The notes: generated by a model from the letters alone, not told the origin. A stretch of DNA of 45,662 nt from Paenibacillus pinistramenti (GCF_005869875.1 NZ_VAWG01000023.1:1-45662); one strand, 5' to 3'. Counted from the first letter of the stretch, positions 16,619 through 25,145 are shown. A program made the numbers and translations.

Positions 16619-16687
16619 GCAAGAGACAAGAAACAAGAGACAAGAAACAAGAAACAAGAAACAAGACACAAGAAACAAGACAAACAG
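16619..16687. repeat. Heptanucleotide repeat tract (ACAAGAA type), about nine units
   Basis: Downstream of the GGDEF stop, a purine-rich tract repeats a 7-bp unit of the form ACAAGAA with variants ACAAGAG and ACAAGAC, about nine times. It contains a few C residues, no G clusters and no open frame of interest, and runs directly into the terminator hairpin. Confidence 0.85.
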
Positions 16688-16732
16688 CCTTGAACCGGCC
16701 AAAGACTGGTTTAAGGCTGTTTGTTTCTTTTT
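16680..16732 (+). terminator. Long-stem terminator between GGDEF gene and cotJC
   Basis: ACAAACAGCCTTGAACC (16680-16696) pairs with GGTTTAAGGCTGTTTGT (16708-16724) over 17 bp with one G-T pair, and TTTCTTTTT follows on the plus strand. On the minus strand the T run is weaker, but the hairpin may also end cotJC. Confidence 0.8.
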
Positions 16733-16747
16733 CACTTTCTTTTTCAC

Positions 16748-17317
16748 TCAGAAGAACTTCTTCGTTCCCCGGTCGTCTTTCAGGATTTCCACCGCTTCCC
16801 GGAAGCGCAGGGAGTGAACAACCTCCCTCTCGCGAAGGAACTTCAGGCTGTCCTGCAAATCCACATCATCCGTCATGTCGATTAACCATTGATATGTAGC
16901 CCGCGCTTTCTCTTCAGCCGCGATATCTTCATAAAGATCGGCAATCGGATCGCCCTTAGCCTGAATGTAGGTTGCCGTCCAGGGATCGCCTGCAGCGTTC
17001 TGATAGAACAGGGCTCTGTCATGGTTGACGTAATGCGGATCCAATCCTGCCGCCTTGAGCTGCTCTAGCGTAGCATCCTTGGTTAATTTATATACCATAG
17101 TGGCAATCATTTCCAGGTGGGCAAATTCTTCTGTGCCAATATCATTAAGCAGTCCAATTACCTTATCCGGAATCGTATACCGCTGATTCAGATAACGAAG
17201 CGCCGCCGCAAGCTCCCCATCCGCTCCCCCGTACTGCTCCAGCAGCAGCTTTGCCATATGGGGATCGCATTTGCTTACCCGTACCGGATACTGCAGTTTC
17301 TTCTCATACACCCACAT
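16748..17317 (-). CDS. cotJC: Spore coat protein CotJC, manganese-catalase family
   Basis: Protein of 189 residues beginning MWVYEKKLQYPV, the conserved start of CotJC. It has the four-helix ferritin-like fold of non-haem manganese catalases: GADGELAAALRYLNQRY, DIGTEEFAHLEMIATMVYKL and EDIAAEEKARATYQWL, then REREVVHSLRFREAVEIL, supplying the Glu and His ligands of a dinuclear Mn centre. In Bacillus it is an inner coat component that depends on CotJA for assembly. The reading frame extends to 17449, but the ATG at 17317 has GGAAGGAGA upstream. It is the last gene of cotJA-cotJB-cotJC. Confidence 0.95.
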   Translation of the reverse strand: MWVYEKKLQYPVRVSKCDPHMAKLLLEQYGGADGELAAALRYLNQRYTIPDKVIGLLNDIGTEEFAHLEMIATMVYKLTKDATLEQLKAAGLDPHYVNHDRALFYQNAAGDPWTATYIQAKGDPIADLYEDIAAEEKARATYQWLIDMTDDVDLQDSLKFLREREVVHSLRFREAVEILKDDRGTKKFF

Positions 17318-17366
17318 TTTTACGTCTCCTTCCTGATTTAAAAATAACCAGCTAAAGAGGGCAGGT

Positions 17367-17636
17367 TTACACCTGCCACGGCCAAGGCGTCTGAGACCAC
17401 TCCCACGGATAACGGCTGTAAGCGCGTCCGAAACCTTGAAGCGGACCATATTTTTCCTGGAAAATGTTCGCCAGTTGAGTACGTTCCTGTGTCAGGACGT
17501 TAAACTGCTGGATCGCCTGCAGATCATCCGGATGCGTATCCAGATACAAATTCAGTTCCACCAGCGCAAAATCAAGCGCCTGCAGCTGCTCAAGCATTTC
17601 GTAATATTCAGGATCACAAGGTTTTTGCTGCTCCAT
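17367..17636 (-). CDS. cotJB: Spore coat protein CotJB
   Basis: Protein of 89 residues with the CotJB pattern: YYEMLEQLQALDFALVELNLYLDTHPDD, then a helical middle and an aromatic C-terminus (GRAYSRYPWEWSQ). The TPWPWQV ending is tryptophan-rich, as in homologues. It lies 3 bp after the cotJA stop and about 50 bp before cotJC. Its exact role in the coat is unknown in the family, though it is always made with CotJA and CotJC. An ATG with GGAGCAAT upstream starts the gene. Confidence 0.93.
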   Translation of the reverse strand: MEQQKPCDPEYYEMLEQLQALDFALVELNLYLDTHPDDLQAIQQFNVLTQERTQLANIFQEKYGPLQGFGRAYSRYPWEWSQTPWPWQV

Positions 17637-17639
17637 TCC

Positions 17640-17858
17640 TTATTGCTCCTTTCCCCATTTGGATTCGTAAGGGCTGTAAAGAGCAGGCCACAATGTTCCT
17701 TTAAACAAAGCCTCCTGAGGATTGAATTGCGGAAGATTCGGCGGCTGAAAAGGAATGAACAGCTGTACAGGGGTCTGATAAGTTTTGGTTAAAATCGGAG
17801 GGCAAGGATCAAACGGCCCGACGAAGGGATGATAAACTCTTACCTGGGAAAATTCCAA
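17640..17858 (-). CDS. cotJA: Spore coat protein CotJA
   Basis: Proline-rich protein of 72 residues: VYHPFVGPFDPCPPI, KTYQTPVQLFIPFQPPNLPQF and EALFKGTLWPALYSPY, which is the CotJA signature. In B. subtilis CotJA is required for CotJC to assemble in the coat. It is the first gene of the operon; a GAAGGAGG ribosome site precedes the ATG. Between it and the CNNM gene lies about 280 bp that holds the operon promoter and a terminator for the other side. Confidence 0.93.
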   Translation of the reverse strand: MEFSQVRVYHPFVGPFDPCPPILTKTYQTPVQLFIPFQPPNLPQFNPQEALFKGTLWPALYSPYESKWGKEQ

Positions 17859-17913
17859 TGTTTAAACCTCCTTCGGCTATTTTGCATATTCAGACCAGAC
17901 ATAATAAGCCTAA

Positions 17914-17942
17914 ATTGCAGATCACCTACTCCTAACATATGA
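17914..17942 (-). promoter_or_regulatory. Possible sigma-E promoter for cotJ
   Basis: On the minus strand a good -35 (TCATATG, 17936-17942) is followed after 14 bp by TCTGCAAT (17914-17921), which matches the sigma-E -10 at five of eight positions. cotJ is sigma-E dependent in B. subtilis. The -10 is weak, so this is a suggestion only. Confidence 0.3.
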
Positions 17943-18053
17943 CAGCCGCCCAGAAAATGAACTTCCTATATGCCGATTTTTTCCGGATGCCTGTCTTATT
18001 AACACGTTCCCTGTGACGGACTTGCCGGAGTGTGACGAATCAAATCTCCGCAA

Positions 18054-18096
18054 AATAAAAAACGGAAAGCAGGCTATTTCCTTAGCCGCTTTCCGC
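18054..18096 (-). terminator. Terminator of the CNNM/CorC gene
   Basis: On the minus strand CGGAAAGC and GGCTA pair with their complements TAGCC and GCTTTCCG around a short loop, and TTTTTTATTTT follows. It lies 40 bp after the stop of the CNNM protein. Confidence 0.85.
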
Positions 18097-18138
18097 TAAT
18101 TTATCTCATTATCTATCATTGTTATGAAAAATTCATTG

Positions 18139-19506
18139 CTATGAAAAATCCTCTTCCTGCTCGCTCAATTCCGGCTCTGAAGATTGGGCGACCCGGTAAA
18201 TAATTACCCGGGTAATACGCAGCCTTGCAGCCTCGGCCACTTCAAAGACCACGTTGTCCTGCTGAACCTTCTTCCCTTTAAGCGGAGCACCCTCCAGCTC
18301 CTTAAAGAGCCAGCCCCCGATCGAGTCCACTTCCTCATCTTCAATCGTCGTACCAGTCAGATCGTTGACTTCTTCAATGAGCAGACGCCCGTCCACTGAA
18401 AAAATCCCTTCGCCCAAGATCTCAACCTCCGGACGGTCATCCTCAAATTCATCATGGAGATCTCCGACGATCTCCTCCAAAATTTCTTCTGCCGTCAGCA
18501 GGCCTGCTGTTCCGCCGTATTCATCCACAATCAGCGTCATTTGGGAATGGCGCTTCTGCATTAAGCGGAGCACATGGCTGATCTCCATGGATTCCGGAAC
18601 ATTCAGAATCGGGCGGACAATATCCTCCAGGTTCTGGCTGCGTTCAGGATCTGGCAGGAGCATGTCCGTAATATGTACAAAACCGATGATTTGGTCCTTA
18701 TCTTCACGAGCCACTGGATAGCGGGAGTGCTTCGTTTCCGCAACAATTTTCATATTCTCTTCCCAGGACAAGTTGGTATACAAGCAGTCCATATCGGTGC
18801 GGGGAAGCATAATCTCCCGGGCCAGCAGATCCGAAAATTCAAAAATGTTGTCCATCAGCTTCATTTCGTCTTTATCAATAACGCCGCTTTTGGCACTTTG
18901 ATTCATCAGAATCCGGATTTCCTCTTCAGAGTGCGCCGCATCCATTTCACTGGCCGGCTCAACACCAATCATCCGGAGAATGCCGTTGGCGGCCGTGTTC
19001 AGCAGCCAGATGACCGGCATAAAGATTTTGTAGAAATACATAAGCGGAGCAGACAGCCACAGAGTGGTGCCTTCCGTCTTCTGTATGGCCAGCGATTTCG
19101 GTGCCAGCTCCCCGAGCACGATGTGCAGGAAGGTAATGACAAAGAAACCAACCGCTACAGAGACCGTTGTAATCAAGGTCCCATCTGTAATGCCAATCTT
19201 ATGCATCAGCGGTTCAATCAACAGCTCGGACACCGCCGGCTCGCCCACCCAGCCAAGGCCAAGGGATGCAAGCGTGATGCCAAGCTGTGTTGCTGATAAG
19301 TAAGCATCCAGCCTTTGATTGACCTTGAGGGCAAAGCCGGCCCGCCGGTTACCCTCGCTGACCAGCTGTGTCAGCCTGGACTGTCTCATTTTGACAAGTG
19401 AAAATTCAGCGGCGACAAAAACGCCGTTCAGAAATACTAATACAAATACGAACAGTAAATTCAAGAGCAGTTTACCTACTTCGAATTCCGTGTGACTGGG
19501 CAACAC
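18139..19506 (-). CDS. CNNM/CBS/CorC-type membrane protein (HlyC/CorC family)
   Basis: Integral membrane protein of about 455 residues. A DUF21/CNNM domain with four hydrophobic segments occupies roughly residues 10-200, including FVFVLVFLNGVFVAAEFSLVKMRQSR and LASLGLGWVGEPAV. Two CBS domains follow (about 215-335; REIMLPRTDMD, then HSQMTLIVDEYGGTAGLLT), and a CorC/HlyC C-terminal domain ends the protein. Relatives in Bacillus (YhdP, YqhB, MpfA) are linked to Mg2+ export or resistance, so divalent-cation transport is the likely role. The start is non-ATG: TTG, GTG and TTG at 19509, 19506 and 19503 lie in a row behind TGAGG; GTG was taken. It lies just 11-14 bp after the yfkAB stop and may be cotranscribed. 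Confidence 0.88.
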   Translation of the reverse strand: MLPSHTEFEVGKLLLNLLFVFVLVFLNGVFVAAEFSLVKMRQSRLTQLVSEGNRRAGFALKVNQRLDAYLSATQLGITLASLGLGWVGEPAVSELLIEPLMHKIGITDGTLITTVSVAVGFFVITFLHIVLGELAPKSLAIQKTEGTTLWLSAPLMYFYKIFMPVIWLLNTAANGILRMIGVEPASEMDAAHSEEEIRILMNQSAKSGVIDKDEMKLMDNIFEFSDLLAREIMLPRTDMDCLYTNLSWEENMKIVAETKHSRYPVAREDKDQIIGFVHITDMLLPDPERSQNLEDIVRPILNVPESMEISHVLRLMQKRHSQMTLIVDEYGGTAGLLTAEEILEEIVGDLHDEFEDDRPEVEILGEGIFSVDGRLLIEEVNDLTGTTIEDEEVDSIGGWLFKELEGAPLKGKKVQQDNVVFEVAEAARLRITRVIIYRVAQSSEPELSEQEEDFS

Positions 19507-19519
19507 CAACGCCTCATTT

Positions 19520-20653
19520 CTATATAGTCATCGCTTTGCGCGATTTAAAATCGGTATCTTTATAATACATATCAGCAACAAGCAGGTTCGGTCCGCAGCA
19601 GTTTGCCGCATCGCAGAAGCAGTTGACGGTTCCTGACAGCGGGTGCTCGGACAGCCAGCGTTCGAAGATCTCGTCGAGCTTCTGGCCGGCAATATTACCG
19701 AAGGAAGGAATCGCTGCAAAGTCGGTTACAAATACGTCGCCGGTAAACATATTAACGTTCACCCGGTTGCGTCCATCCGGATCGTTGCGTACGGTCACCT
19801 TCTGTTCGCTCCGCAGCCGCGCAACAATCTCCCGGTCCTCCCGGTTACTGCTGCATGCAAAGAACGGCAGCGTTCCAAACAGCATCCACACCTCAGGGTC
19901 CCTATGGTCCAGGAGATGATGGATTGCGGTGCGCATGTCATCCAGCGACAATACCGGCAGGCCCTCTGCAAAATCAGCCGCATACATCGGATGAACCTCA
20001 TGGCGCTTGCAGCCCATATCGAGAATAAGCCGGTGAATCTCCGGCAATTTCTCATGTGTACGATAGTTTATCATGGATTCCGCCGAAATAAACATGCCGT
20101 CCTGACTCAGCCTGCAGGCATTGTCAATCATGGCATCATACATTTTTGCTGCTGCTTCAAGACTAACGGGATGACCGCTTCTCGCAAAGCAGACCTCATG
20201 AAAGTCATGCACATTTGTATAATTGAATGAGATATGCATGACATCCAAATAAGGCAGCAGCTTCTCATACCGCCCATAATCCAGCGTTAAATTGGAGTTA
20301 ATTTGGGAACGAATGCCGCGCTCTTTGGCATATTTGAGCAGAGGAACAATTTTCTCCTCAACGGTTTTGAGCCGGAAGGACGGTTCTCCGCCGGTAATGC
20401 TGATGGTCTGCAGATGCTCGACCTCGTCCAGCCTCTTAAGCATCAGGTCGAGGGGAATCTGCTCGGGTTCCCGGAGCACCAGACTATCCCCTACCGCGCA
20501 GTGCTCGCAGCGCATATTGCATAAATTGGTTACTGTCATCTCTACACTGGTCAGCCGGTGTCTGCCATATTCACGCAGAGACCTGATCGGATCCCAGGGA
20601 TCATTTTCCGGAGAAATGACAGGCAATCCTTGCGAAATACTGCCTAAGTTCAT
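19520..20653 (-). CDS. yfkAB: Radical SAM protein YfkAB
   Basis: Protein of 377 residues. The radical-SAM cluster motif CNMRCEHC (Cys45, Cys49, Cys52) and the GGEPSF motif bind a 4Fe-4S cluster and S-adenosylmethionine. The C-terminus has a second cysteine set, CFCDAANCC (about 345-353), the CxCxxxxC motif that defines the YfkAB subfamily and probably holds a further cluster or the substrate peptide. In B. subtilis yfkA and yfkB were once annotated as separate genes; here it is one intact frame. The substrate is unknown. ATG start with AAGGTGA. A TGGTATGAT extended -10 on the minus strand at 20732-20740 may drive it. Confidence 0.9.
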   Translation of the reverse strand: MNLGSISQGLPVISPENDPWDPIRSLREYGRHRLTSVEMTVTNLCNMRCEHCAVGDSLVLREPEQIPLDLMLKRLDEVEHLQTISITGGEPSFRLKTVEEKIVPLLKYAKERGIRSQINSNLTLDYGRYEKLLPYLDVMHISFNYTNVHDFHEVCFARSGHPVSLEAAAKMYDAMIDNACRLSQDGMFISAESMINYRTHEKLPEIHRLILDMGCKRHEVHPMYAADFAEGLPVLSLDDMRTAIHHLLDHRDPEVWMLFGTLPFFACSSNREDREIVARLRSEQKVTVRNDPDGRNRVNVNMFTGDVFVTDFAAIPSFGNIAGQKLDEIFERWLSEHPLSGTVNCFCDAANCCGPNLLVADMYYKDTDFKSRKAMTI

Positions 20654-20767
20654 GATTTACTCACCTTATCCTATTATTAACCTGATCAAAGCCATCCAAA
20701 AGCTATTGACCTATGTTTTTATATACGTTCTATCATACCACGAAATTCCTGTTCCACACACCGCCTG

Positions 20768-20805
20768 ATAAACAAACAGACCCGTTCCATAAGCGGACGA
20801 GTCTT
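20768..20805 (-). terminator. Terminator of the first HD-GYP gene
   Basis: On the minus strand AGACTCGT pairs with ACGGGTCT (one T-G pair) around a GC-containing loop, followed by GTTTGTTT. The hairpin overlaps the last codon and stop of the gene. Confidence 0.65.
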
Positions 20806-21922
20806 ACAAGCTTTGTGCCTGTTCATGAACAGCGTGCGCCGGTTCCCCATCAACACGGGTAACGATGACACTCAGTTTCTCGGACAGGTCAATTTCATAA
20901 GGTTGTGAAAGCTCCTCTTTCTCTGTGCCGTACAGCACCCTGACCACCGGCCTCTGCGGGGCAAAATGATGAATACGCGATACAACGCCAACCTCGCCAG
21001 TATTCAAGGTCACCGTCATACCGAGCGGATAAATGGCCACGTGGTCCCGAAAAATCTCCAGCTTCTGCTTCTCATACAGCGTACCGCAGCCTGCATACAA
21101 CGACTCAACCGCCTGATGCGGCAGCAGAGCCTGCTTGTAGACCCGATGGGATGTCATGGCGTCGTAAGAATCTGCGATGCTGATCCACTGGGCATATTCA
21201 TGGATTTCATTGCCTTCAATGCCTCTCGGATATCCGCTTCCGTCAATTCGTTCATGATGCTGGAACGCGCAGTGGGCCGCCTGGAGGGGGATTCCGGGCT
21301 CATCCTTGAGCATTTTATAACCGATCTCCGCATGCTGCTTCATCGTTTCGAACTCCACATTGCTTAATCCGTCGGGCTTCAGCAGGATGGAAGGAGCAAT
21401 TTTCGTCTTCCCGATATCGTGGAGAATTGCCCCCAGCCCCAAAACGGAAAGCTCCTCATGCGTATAGCCGTGTGCTTTGCCAAGCATCAGCGAATAAATA
21501 CAAACGTTCAGCGAATGGCGGAACAGCGTACGGTCTGCTTTATTAATATTAGTCAGCATAATTAAAACGTCTTCCCTGCTGCTCAGATCCTTCATAATAT
21601 TCTCAACAACATTCAGAAAAGCCTTGCCGAGAAACGGATAGACAAATCCCTTCAAAGAAGCGTTGGAAATTTTAATAAAATTAGAGCGGATCTCCTGAAT
21701 CGCCCTTCGCTCCGTTTCTTCCGAAATCAGTTCAGGAATCAGGATATCCTCGGTCCTTGGATCCGAGACATAGACAAAATCAATGCCAAGCCCGGCCAGC
21801 CTGTTGATCAGGATCTGAGTCAATTCGACATTTTCGGATAGAAGGACCAGCCCTTCATCGTTATATATTTTTTTAGCTAATTTCATCCCTGGCTGCAGAG
21901 ATTTTATGGGTATCAGCCGCAA
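20804..21922 (-). CDS. HD-GYP domain protein 1 (putative c-di-GMP phosphodiesterase)
   Basis: Predicted to hydrolyse cyclic di-GMP. The HD-GYP core is complete: RHSLNVCIYSLMLG, LHDIGKTKI, HAEIGYKML and HHERIDGSGYPRG. The N-terminal 120 residues lack membrane segments and start with MRLIPIKSLQPGMKLAKK, the usual DUF3391-like opening of this protein class. A C-terminal beta-rich tail (about 300-372) contains TLNTGEVGVVSRIHH. The first in-frame GTG (21931) sits directly against GGA; the TTG at 21922, five bases past GGAGTGG, is the better start. A second paralogue lies at 25235. The gene lies downstream of uppP, with a gap of 27 bp, and may be cotranscribed with it. Confidence 0.87.
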   Translation of the reverse strand: MRLIPIKSLQPGMKLAKKIYNDEGLVLLSENVELTQILINRLAGLGIDFVYVSDPRTEDILIPELISEETERRAIQEIRSNFIKISNASLKGFVYPFLGKAFLNVVENIMKDLSSREDVLIMLTNINKADRTLFRHSLNVCIYSLMLGKAHGYTHEELSVLGLGAILHDIGKTKIAPSILLKPDGLSNVEFETMKQHAEIGYKMLKDEPGIPLQAAHCAFQHHERIDGSGYPRGIEGNEIHEYAQWISIADSYDAMTSHRVYKQALLPHQAVESLYAGCGTLYEKQKLEIFRDHVAIYPLGMTVTLNTGEVGVVSRIHHFAPQRPVVRVLYGTEKEELSQPYEIDLSEKLSVIVTRVDGEPAHAVHEQAQSL

Positions 21923-21949
21923 GCGTTCCACTCCGTATCTATTCGTATA

Positions 21950-22780
21950 TTAATTCATAATAAAAATCCAGAATACGGCTGCAAGCACAAATCGGTAATA
22001 TGCAAAATGTCTAAGTTGAATCTTCTGGATCAGTTTCAGGAAAGCCAGTACAACCAAGTAAGCAACGACAAAGGAAACGACAAATCCGATTGCAAAGGCA
22101 AGAAGCGTGTCCGAGTTCATATCCTTGTAGGAATCAAGAAGCTCATAGCCCGAAACGGCGATCATGATCGGTACAGCAATCAGGAACGAGAAATCGGCAG
22201 AAGCTTTATAACTCGCACCGGCGATCATTCCTCCTGAAATCGTGGAGCCGGAACGCGAGAATCCTGGCCACAGAACGGAAATACACTGGAAAATGCCAAT
22301 CAGAAAAGCCTGTGTGTAGCTGAGCTGGTCAATATCCTCTGCCGTCACGCGGGCAACCTTCTTATTATACCATTCTGCAAAAATCATAAAAGCGCCGCCG
22401 ACAACCAGCGCCCACAGGACAGTTGAAGCGCTGAACAAGCTCTTAATATGATCTCTGAATATGTATCCCACTGCCAGTGCAGGCACGATGCCAAGAAGCA
22501 CATGAATCAGGTTCAGCTTACCGGCAGGCTTGCCGATCGCTCTGGAGGTCTGACTGTCCTTCTGAAGACCAAGCAAATTCAAAATTCTGTATCTGTACAC
22601 CCAGGCAATCGCCAGGATAGCTCCAAGCTGGATCACAATTTCAAACGAATTCATGAGCGGAGACTGATCATCATACCCCATCAGCCTGGCTGTCAAAATC
22701 ATGTGCCCTGTAGAAGAGACCGGAATAAATTCAGTAATCCCCTCTACAATGGCTAAAATAATGGCGACAATAATACTCAT
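21950..22780 (-). CDS. uppP: Undecaprenyl-diphosphatase UppP/BacA
   Basis: Integral membrane phosphatase of 276 residues that dephosphorylates undecaprenyl diphosphate to recycle the lipid carrier of cell-wall synthesis; it also gives bacitracin resistance. The family signatures are intact: EGITEFIPVSSTGHMIL (about 13-29) with the catalytic Glu pair and Ser/Thr, and PGFSRSGSTISGGM (about 170-185) with the phosphate-binding Arg. Seven or eight hydrophobic segments are visible. ATG start with GGGAGGAAA. It sits between yunD and the HD-GYP gene on the same strand. Confidence 0.95.
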   Translation of the reverse strand: MSIIVAIILAIVEGITEFIPVSSTGHMILTARLMGYDDQSPLMNSFEIVIQLGAILAIAWVYRYRILNLLGLQKDSQTSRAIGKPAGKLNLIHVLLGIVPALAVGYIFRDHIKSLFSASTVLWALVVGGAFMIFAEWYNKKVARVTAEDIDQLSYTQAFLIGIFQCISVLWPGFSRSGSTISGGMIAGASYKASADFSFLIAVPIMIAVSGYELLDSYKDMNSDTLLAFAIGFVVSFVVAYLVVLAFLKLIQKIQLRHFAYYRFVLAAVFWIFIMN

Positions 22781-22849
22781 ATTTTCCTCCCAATCGTCAA
22801 TTTTTAGGTCCTAGTCCTTAAATCATTCGGTTCATCCAAGCAGGCGGCC

Positions 22850-24319
22850 TTACGAAAGCGGATGTTTATGCCATCTTGATATGAAGCTTTGTTCTACCGC
22901 GCCCGGAGTTTGCAGTTCCAGGCGCAGCAGGTCCCGCAGAAATTCCGGCAGCATGTACACTTTATCTGTGCCTAAAGATATAGCCTTGTAGCCGATCCCG
23001 AAAGTAAACATATCCAATGTCCCTACATCATACTCGATTTCCGGATCAATCGGAACCCCCCCAATGGTAGCCATCCGTATGCGTCTAAAGGGCTGGTCGG
23101 TGAAATCGTATTCGATTTCCAGTCCGTCCGTGGACAGGTTTCCCAGCACTTTCCCGCGGAAGCCAAACCCATAAATCGTTTTGCCGGCGATTTCAGGAAT
23201 GAGCGACTCTTCCAGACTCTTCAAAATATACTCTCCCTTTAACTTGATCCGGCAAGGATTAATAGGTGACGGACATAGGGCATGCAGCATCCCCTCGCTG
23301 ATCTCCCCTTCCGGAAGTCCGCCAAGCAGCTGTCCTGAATTCACGATGGCGATCTGGCTGCCTGTAAATCTGCGGACAGACTGAGCAAGCAGATTCGCAA
23401 AGGGAGATTCCTCCTCATAACTGACCGGGAGGGCCTGTCTCGTGATGGCTACCGTCCGGTTCAGTCTTTCTACAGCATGCTTGTGATGAATGCCTATAGC
23501 TTGAACGACCTGCTGCTGGGCTTCAAATTCAGCCGCCTGGCTGACTTCCGGCTGCCCAGCTACTTCCAGAGCTGCACCTGAGCTTACTGCCACACATCCC
23601 CCGCTATCCCGCGTTAACACAATCTTCCCCAGGTAATGGCCGAATTTCTCGGCTGCAGCCAGACATGTCCCCTCTATAAATAAAGGCTCTTGAATCAGAT
23701 GGTGGGAATGCCCACCCAATATAACATCAATGCCTGGAACGTCTGCAGCCAGCATCTCGTCCATTTTTAATCCCAAATGAGACAGGAGTATAACAACATC
23801 GACTTGACTTCGTATTTCGTTCACCTGGCTGCGCACGGCCTCAAGCGGATCCAGCGACTGCCAGCCCAATATATGATAAAACTCAGCATATGCGGCGGTC
23901 GCTCCGATCAAACCGATTGTGAAGCCTGCCTTGTGCACAATATGATATTCTTTCATCCAATCCGGAGTCTGTCCTGATTTTGTTTCCCTGATATTACAGC
24001 AAACGATGGGGCACTGCAGACCGGCATACGCCTGCTCCAAAAGCTCCGGTGTAAAAGTCAGCCCTTCATTGTTGCCTATTGTAACGGCATCATATCCCGT
24101 CAAATTAAGAATATCGACATTGGCTTGGCCCAGGGTGCCTTCCGTCTCCACCGCTGCCCGGTCCATGTGGTCGCCTATATCCAGCAGCAGCAGCCGGTCC
24201 TGCCAGGTCTGCCGTTCCGCTTCAATCATGCCTGAAATTGCGGCCATGGCACCGAAATGGCTGTGAAGGTCATTAGTGTGAAGGATTAGAAGCTCATCCG
24301 TTTCTGCATTCTGCTGCAT
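22850..24319 (-). CDS. yunD: Bifunctional metallophosphatase/5'-nucleotidase, YunD-like
   Basis: Two-domain enzyme of 489 residues. An N-terminal calcineurin-like domain has LLILHTNDLHSHFG, LLLDIGDHMDR, TIGNNEGL, LSHLGLKMDE and the GGHSHH block, all metal ligands of the 5'-nucleotidase family. A C-terminal 5'-nucleotidase domain (about 300-489) has AIVNSGQLLGGLPEGEIS. No signal peptide is present, so a cytoplasmic location is expected, as for B. subtilis YunD. The substrate may be a UMP- or nucleotide-type phosphomonoester; it is unproven. The reading frame is open to 24367, but the ATG at 24319 is preceded by AAAGGAGAGG. Confidence 0.88.
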   Translation of the reverse strand: MQQNAETDELLILHTNDLHSHFGAMAAISGMIEAERQTWQDRLLLLDIGDHMDRAAVETEGTLGQANVDILNLTGYDAVTIGNNEGLTFTPELLEQAYAGLQCPIVCCNIRETKSGQTPDWMKEYHIVHKAGFTIGLIGATAAYAEFYHILGWQSLDPLEAVRSQVNEIRSQVDVVILLSHLGLKMDEMLAADVPGIDVILGGHSHHLIQEPLFIEGTCLAAAEKFGHYLGKIVLTRDSGGCVAVSSGAALEVAGQPEVSQAAEFEAQQQVVQAIGIHHKHAVERLNRTVAITRQALPVSYEEESPFANLLAQSVRRFTGSQIAIVNSGQLLGGLPEGEISEGMLHALCPSPINPCRIKLKGEYILKSLEESLIPEIAGKTIYGFGFRGKVLGNLSTDGLEIEYDFTDQPFRRIRMATIGGVPIDPEIEYDVGTLDMFTFGIGYKAISLGTDKVYMLPEFLRDLLRLELQTPGAVEQSFISRWHKHPLS

Positions 24320-24346
24320 CTGCAATTCCTCTCCTTTCGGTCCCGC

Positions 24347-24376
24347 TTGCCGTTCGTAAGCTGCCAAACTTATGAT
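24347..24376 (+). promoter_or_regulatory. Candidate promoter for the MoaD-MoaE gene in a divergent AT-rich region
   Basis: TTGCCG (24347-24352) and TATGAT (24371-24376) are 18 bp apart, upstream of the MoaD-MoaE ATG. The 24365-24405 stretch is very AT-rich and also offers minus-strand hexamers for yunD, so the two genes probably share this divergent promoter zone. Confidence 0.4.
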
Positions 24377-24419
24377 ATATTATATTTATAACATAATTGC
24401 AATTTGAGGAGACAAGAAT

Positions 24420-25145
24420 ATGAACCTTCGTGTGCAACTTTTTGCAGGGCTTGCCGAAAGTTTGGGGTTAACCCTTATTAACGTAGAACTCGAGGAAAAA
24501 GTTACAATTACTGCGCAGGAATTAAAATCCTTGCTTGCTGAGAAATATCCTCAAGCCAGCCAGCAGCTGGTACAGGCTTTTGTTGCTGTAAATCATGAAT
24601 ATGCGCCTGATGAAACCCTCATTACTTCCGATGATGAAATTGCGCTTATTCCCCCGGTCTCTGGCGGGGAGCCCCTGGCAGATTCTTATCAAAGCGAAGA
24701 CGGATTCTATCAATTGACCTCTCATCCATTAATGATTGAAGAAATTGCAAATAAAGTGATTCATCCCGATCACGGCGCTTCTCTGGTCTTCGTCGGAACA
24801 ACCCGCGAAATGACTGCAGGCAAACGCACGATTCATCTGGAATATGAAGCCTACCCCCCAATGGCTCTCAAGAAGCTGCAGCTCATCGGTGCAGAAATCG
24901 CAGTTCGGTGGCCGGGAAGCCAATGCGCTATCAGTCACCGGACCGGGAAGGTTGAAATCGCCGAAGCCAGTGTTGTCATTGCTGTTTCCGCTCCTCACCG
25001 GGACAGCTGCTATGAGGCAAGCCGGTTCGCCATTGAGCGGCTTAAGCAAATCGTCCCAATTTGGAAGAAAGAAATCTGGGAAGATGGCTCTGAATGGAAA
25101 GGCTCCCAGCAGGGACCATGGAACCCCCTGTCCCCCTCTAGCTGA
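24420..25145 (+). CDS. Fused molybdopterin synthase, MoaD-MoaE
   Basis: Single 241-residue protein joining both molybdopterin synthase subunits. Residues 1-83 are MoaD: ubiquitin-like, with FAGLAESLG and the ending IPPVSGG, in which Gly82-Gly83 should be the thiocarboxylate tail. Residues from about 95 are MoaE: LVFVGTTRE, the LEYEAYPPMA motif, HRTGKVEI, PHRDSCYEA and PIWKKE with the catalytic Lys pair (216-217). In the separate enzyme the MoaD tail must be free, so the fusion implies cleavage after Gly83 or an alternative arrangement; a similar fusion (MoaX) in Mycobacterium tuberculosis is reported to be processed. GGAGACAAG precedes the ATG. No other moa, moe or mob gene lies nearby. Confidence 0.92.
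   Translation: MNLRVQLFAGLAESLGLTLINVELEEKVTITAQELKSLLAEKYPQASQQLVQAFVAVNHEYAPDETLITSDDEIALIPPVSGGEPLADSYQSEDGFYQLTSHPLMIEEIANKVIHPDHGASLVFVGTTREMTAGKRTIHLEYEAYPPMALKKLQLIGAEIAVRWPGSQCAISHRTGKVEIAEASVVIAVSAPHRDSCYEASRFAIERLKQIVPIWKKEIWEDGSEWKGSQQGPWNPLSPSS

Noticed and set aside
16619..16687. Possible CRISPR or direct-repeat array
   Set aside because: The 7-bp units are contiguous without spacers, and no cas genes are present; it is a simple tandem repeat.
18574..19296. 240-codon plus-strand frame
   Set aside because: Antisense shadow of the CNNM/CBS/CorC gene.
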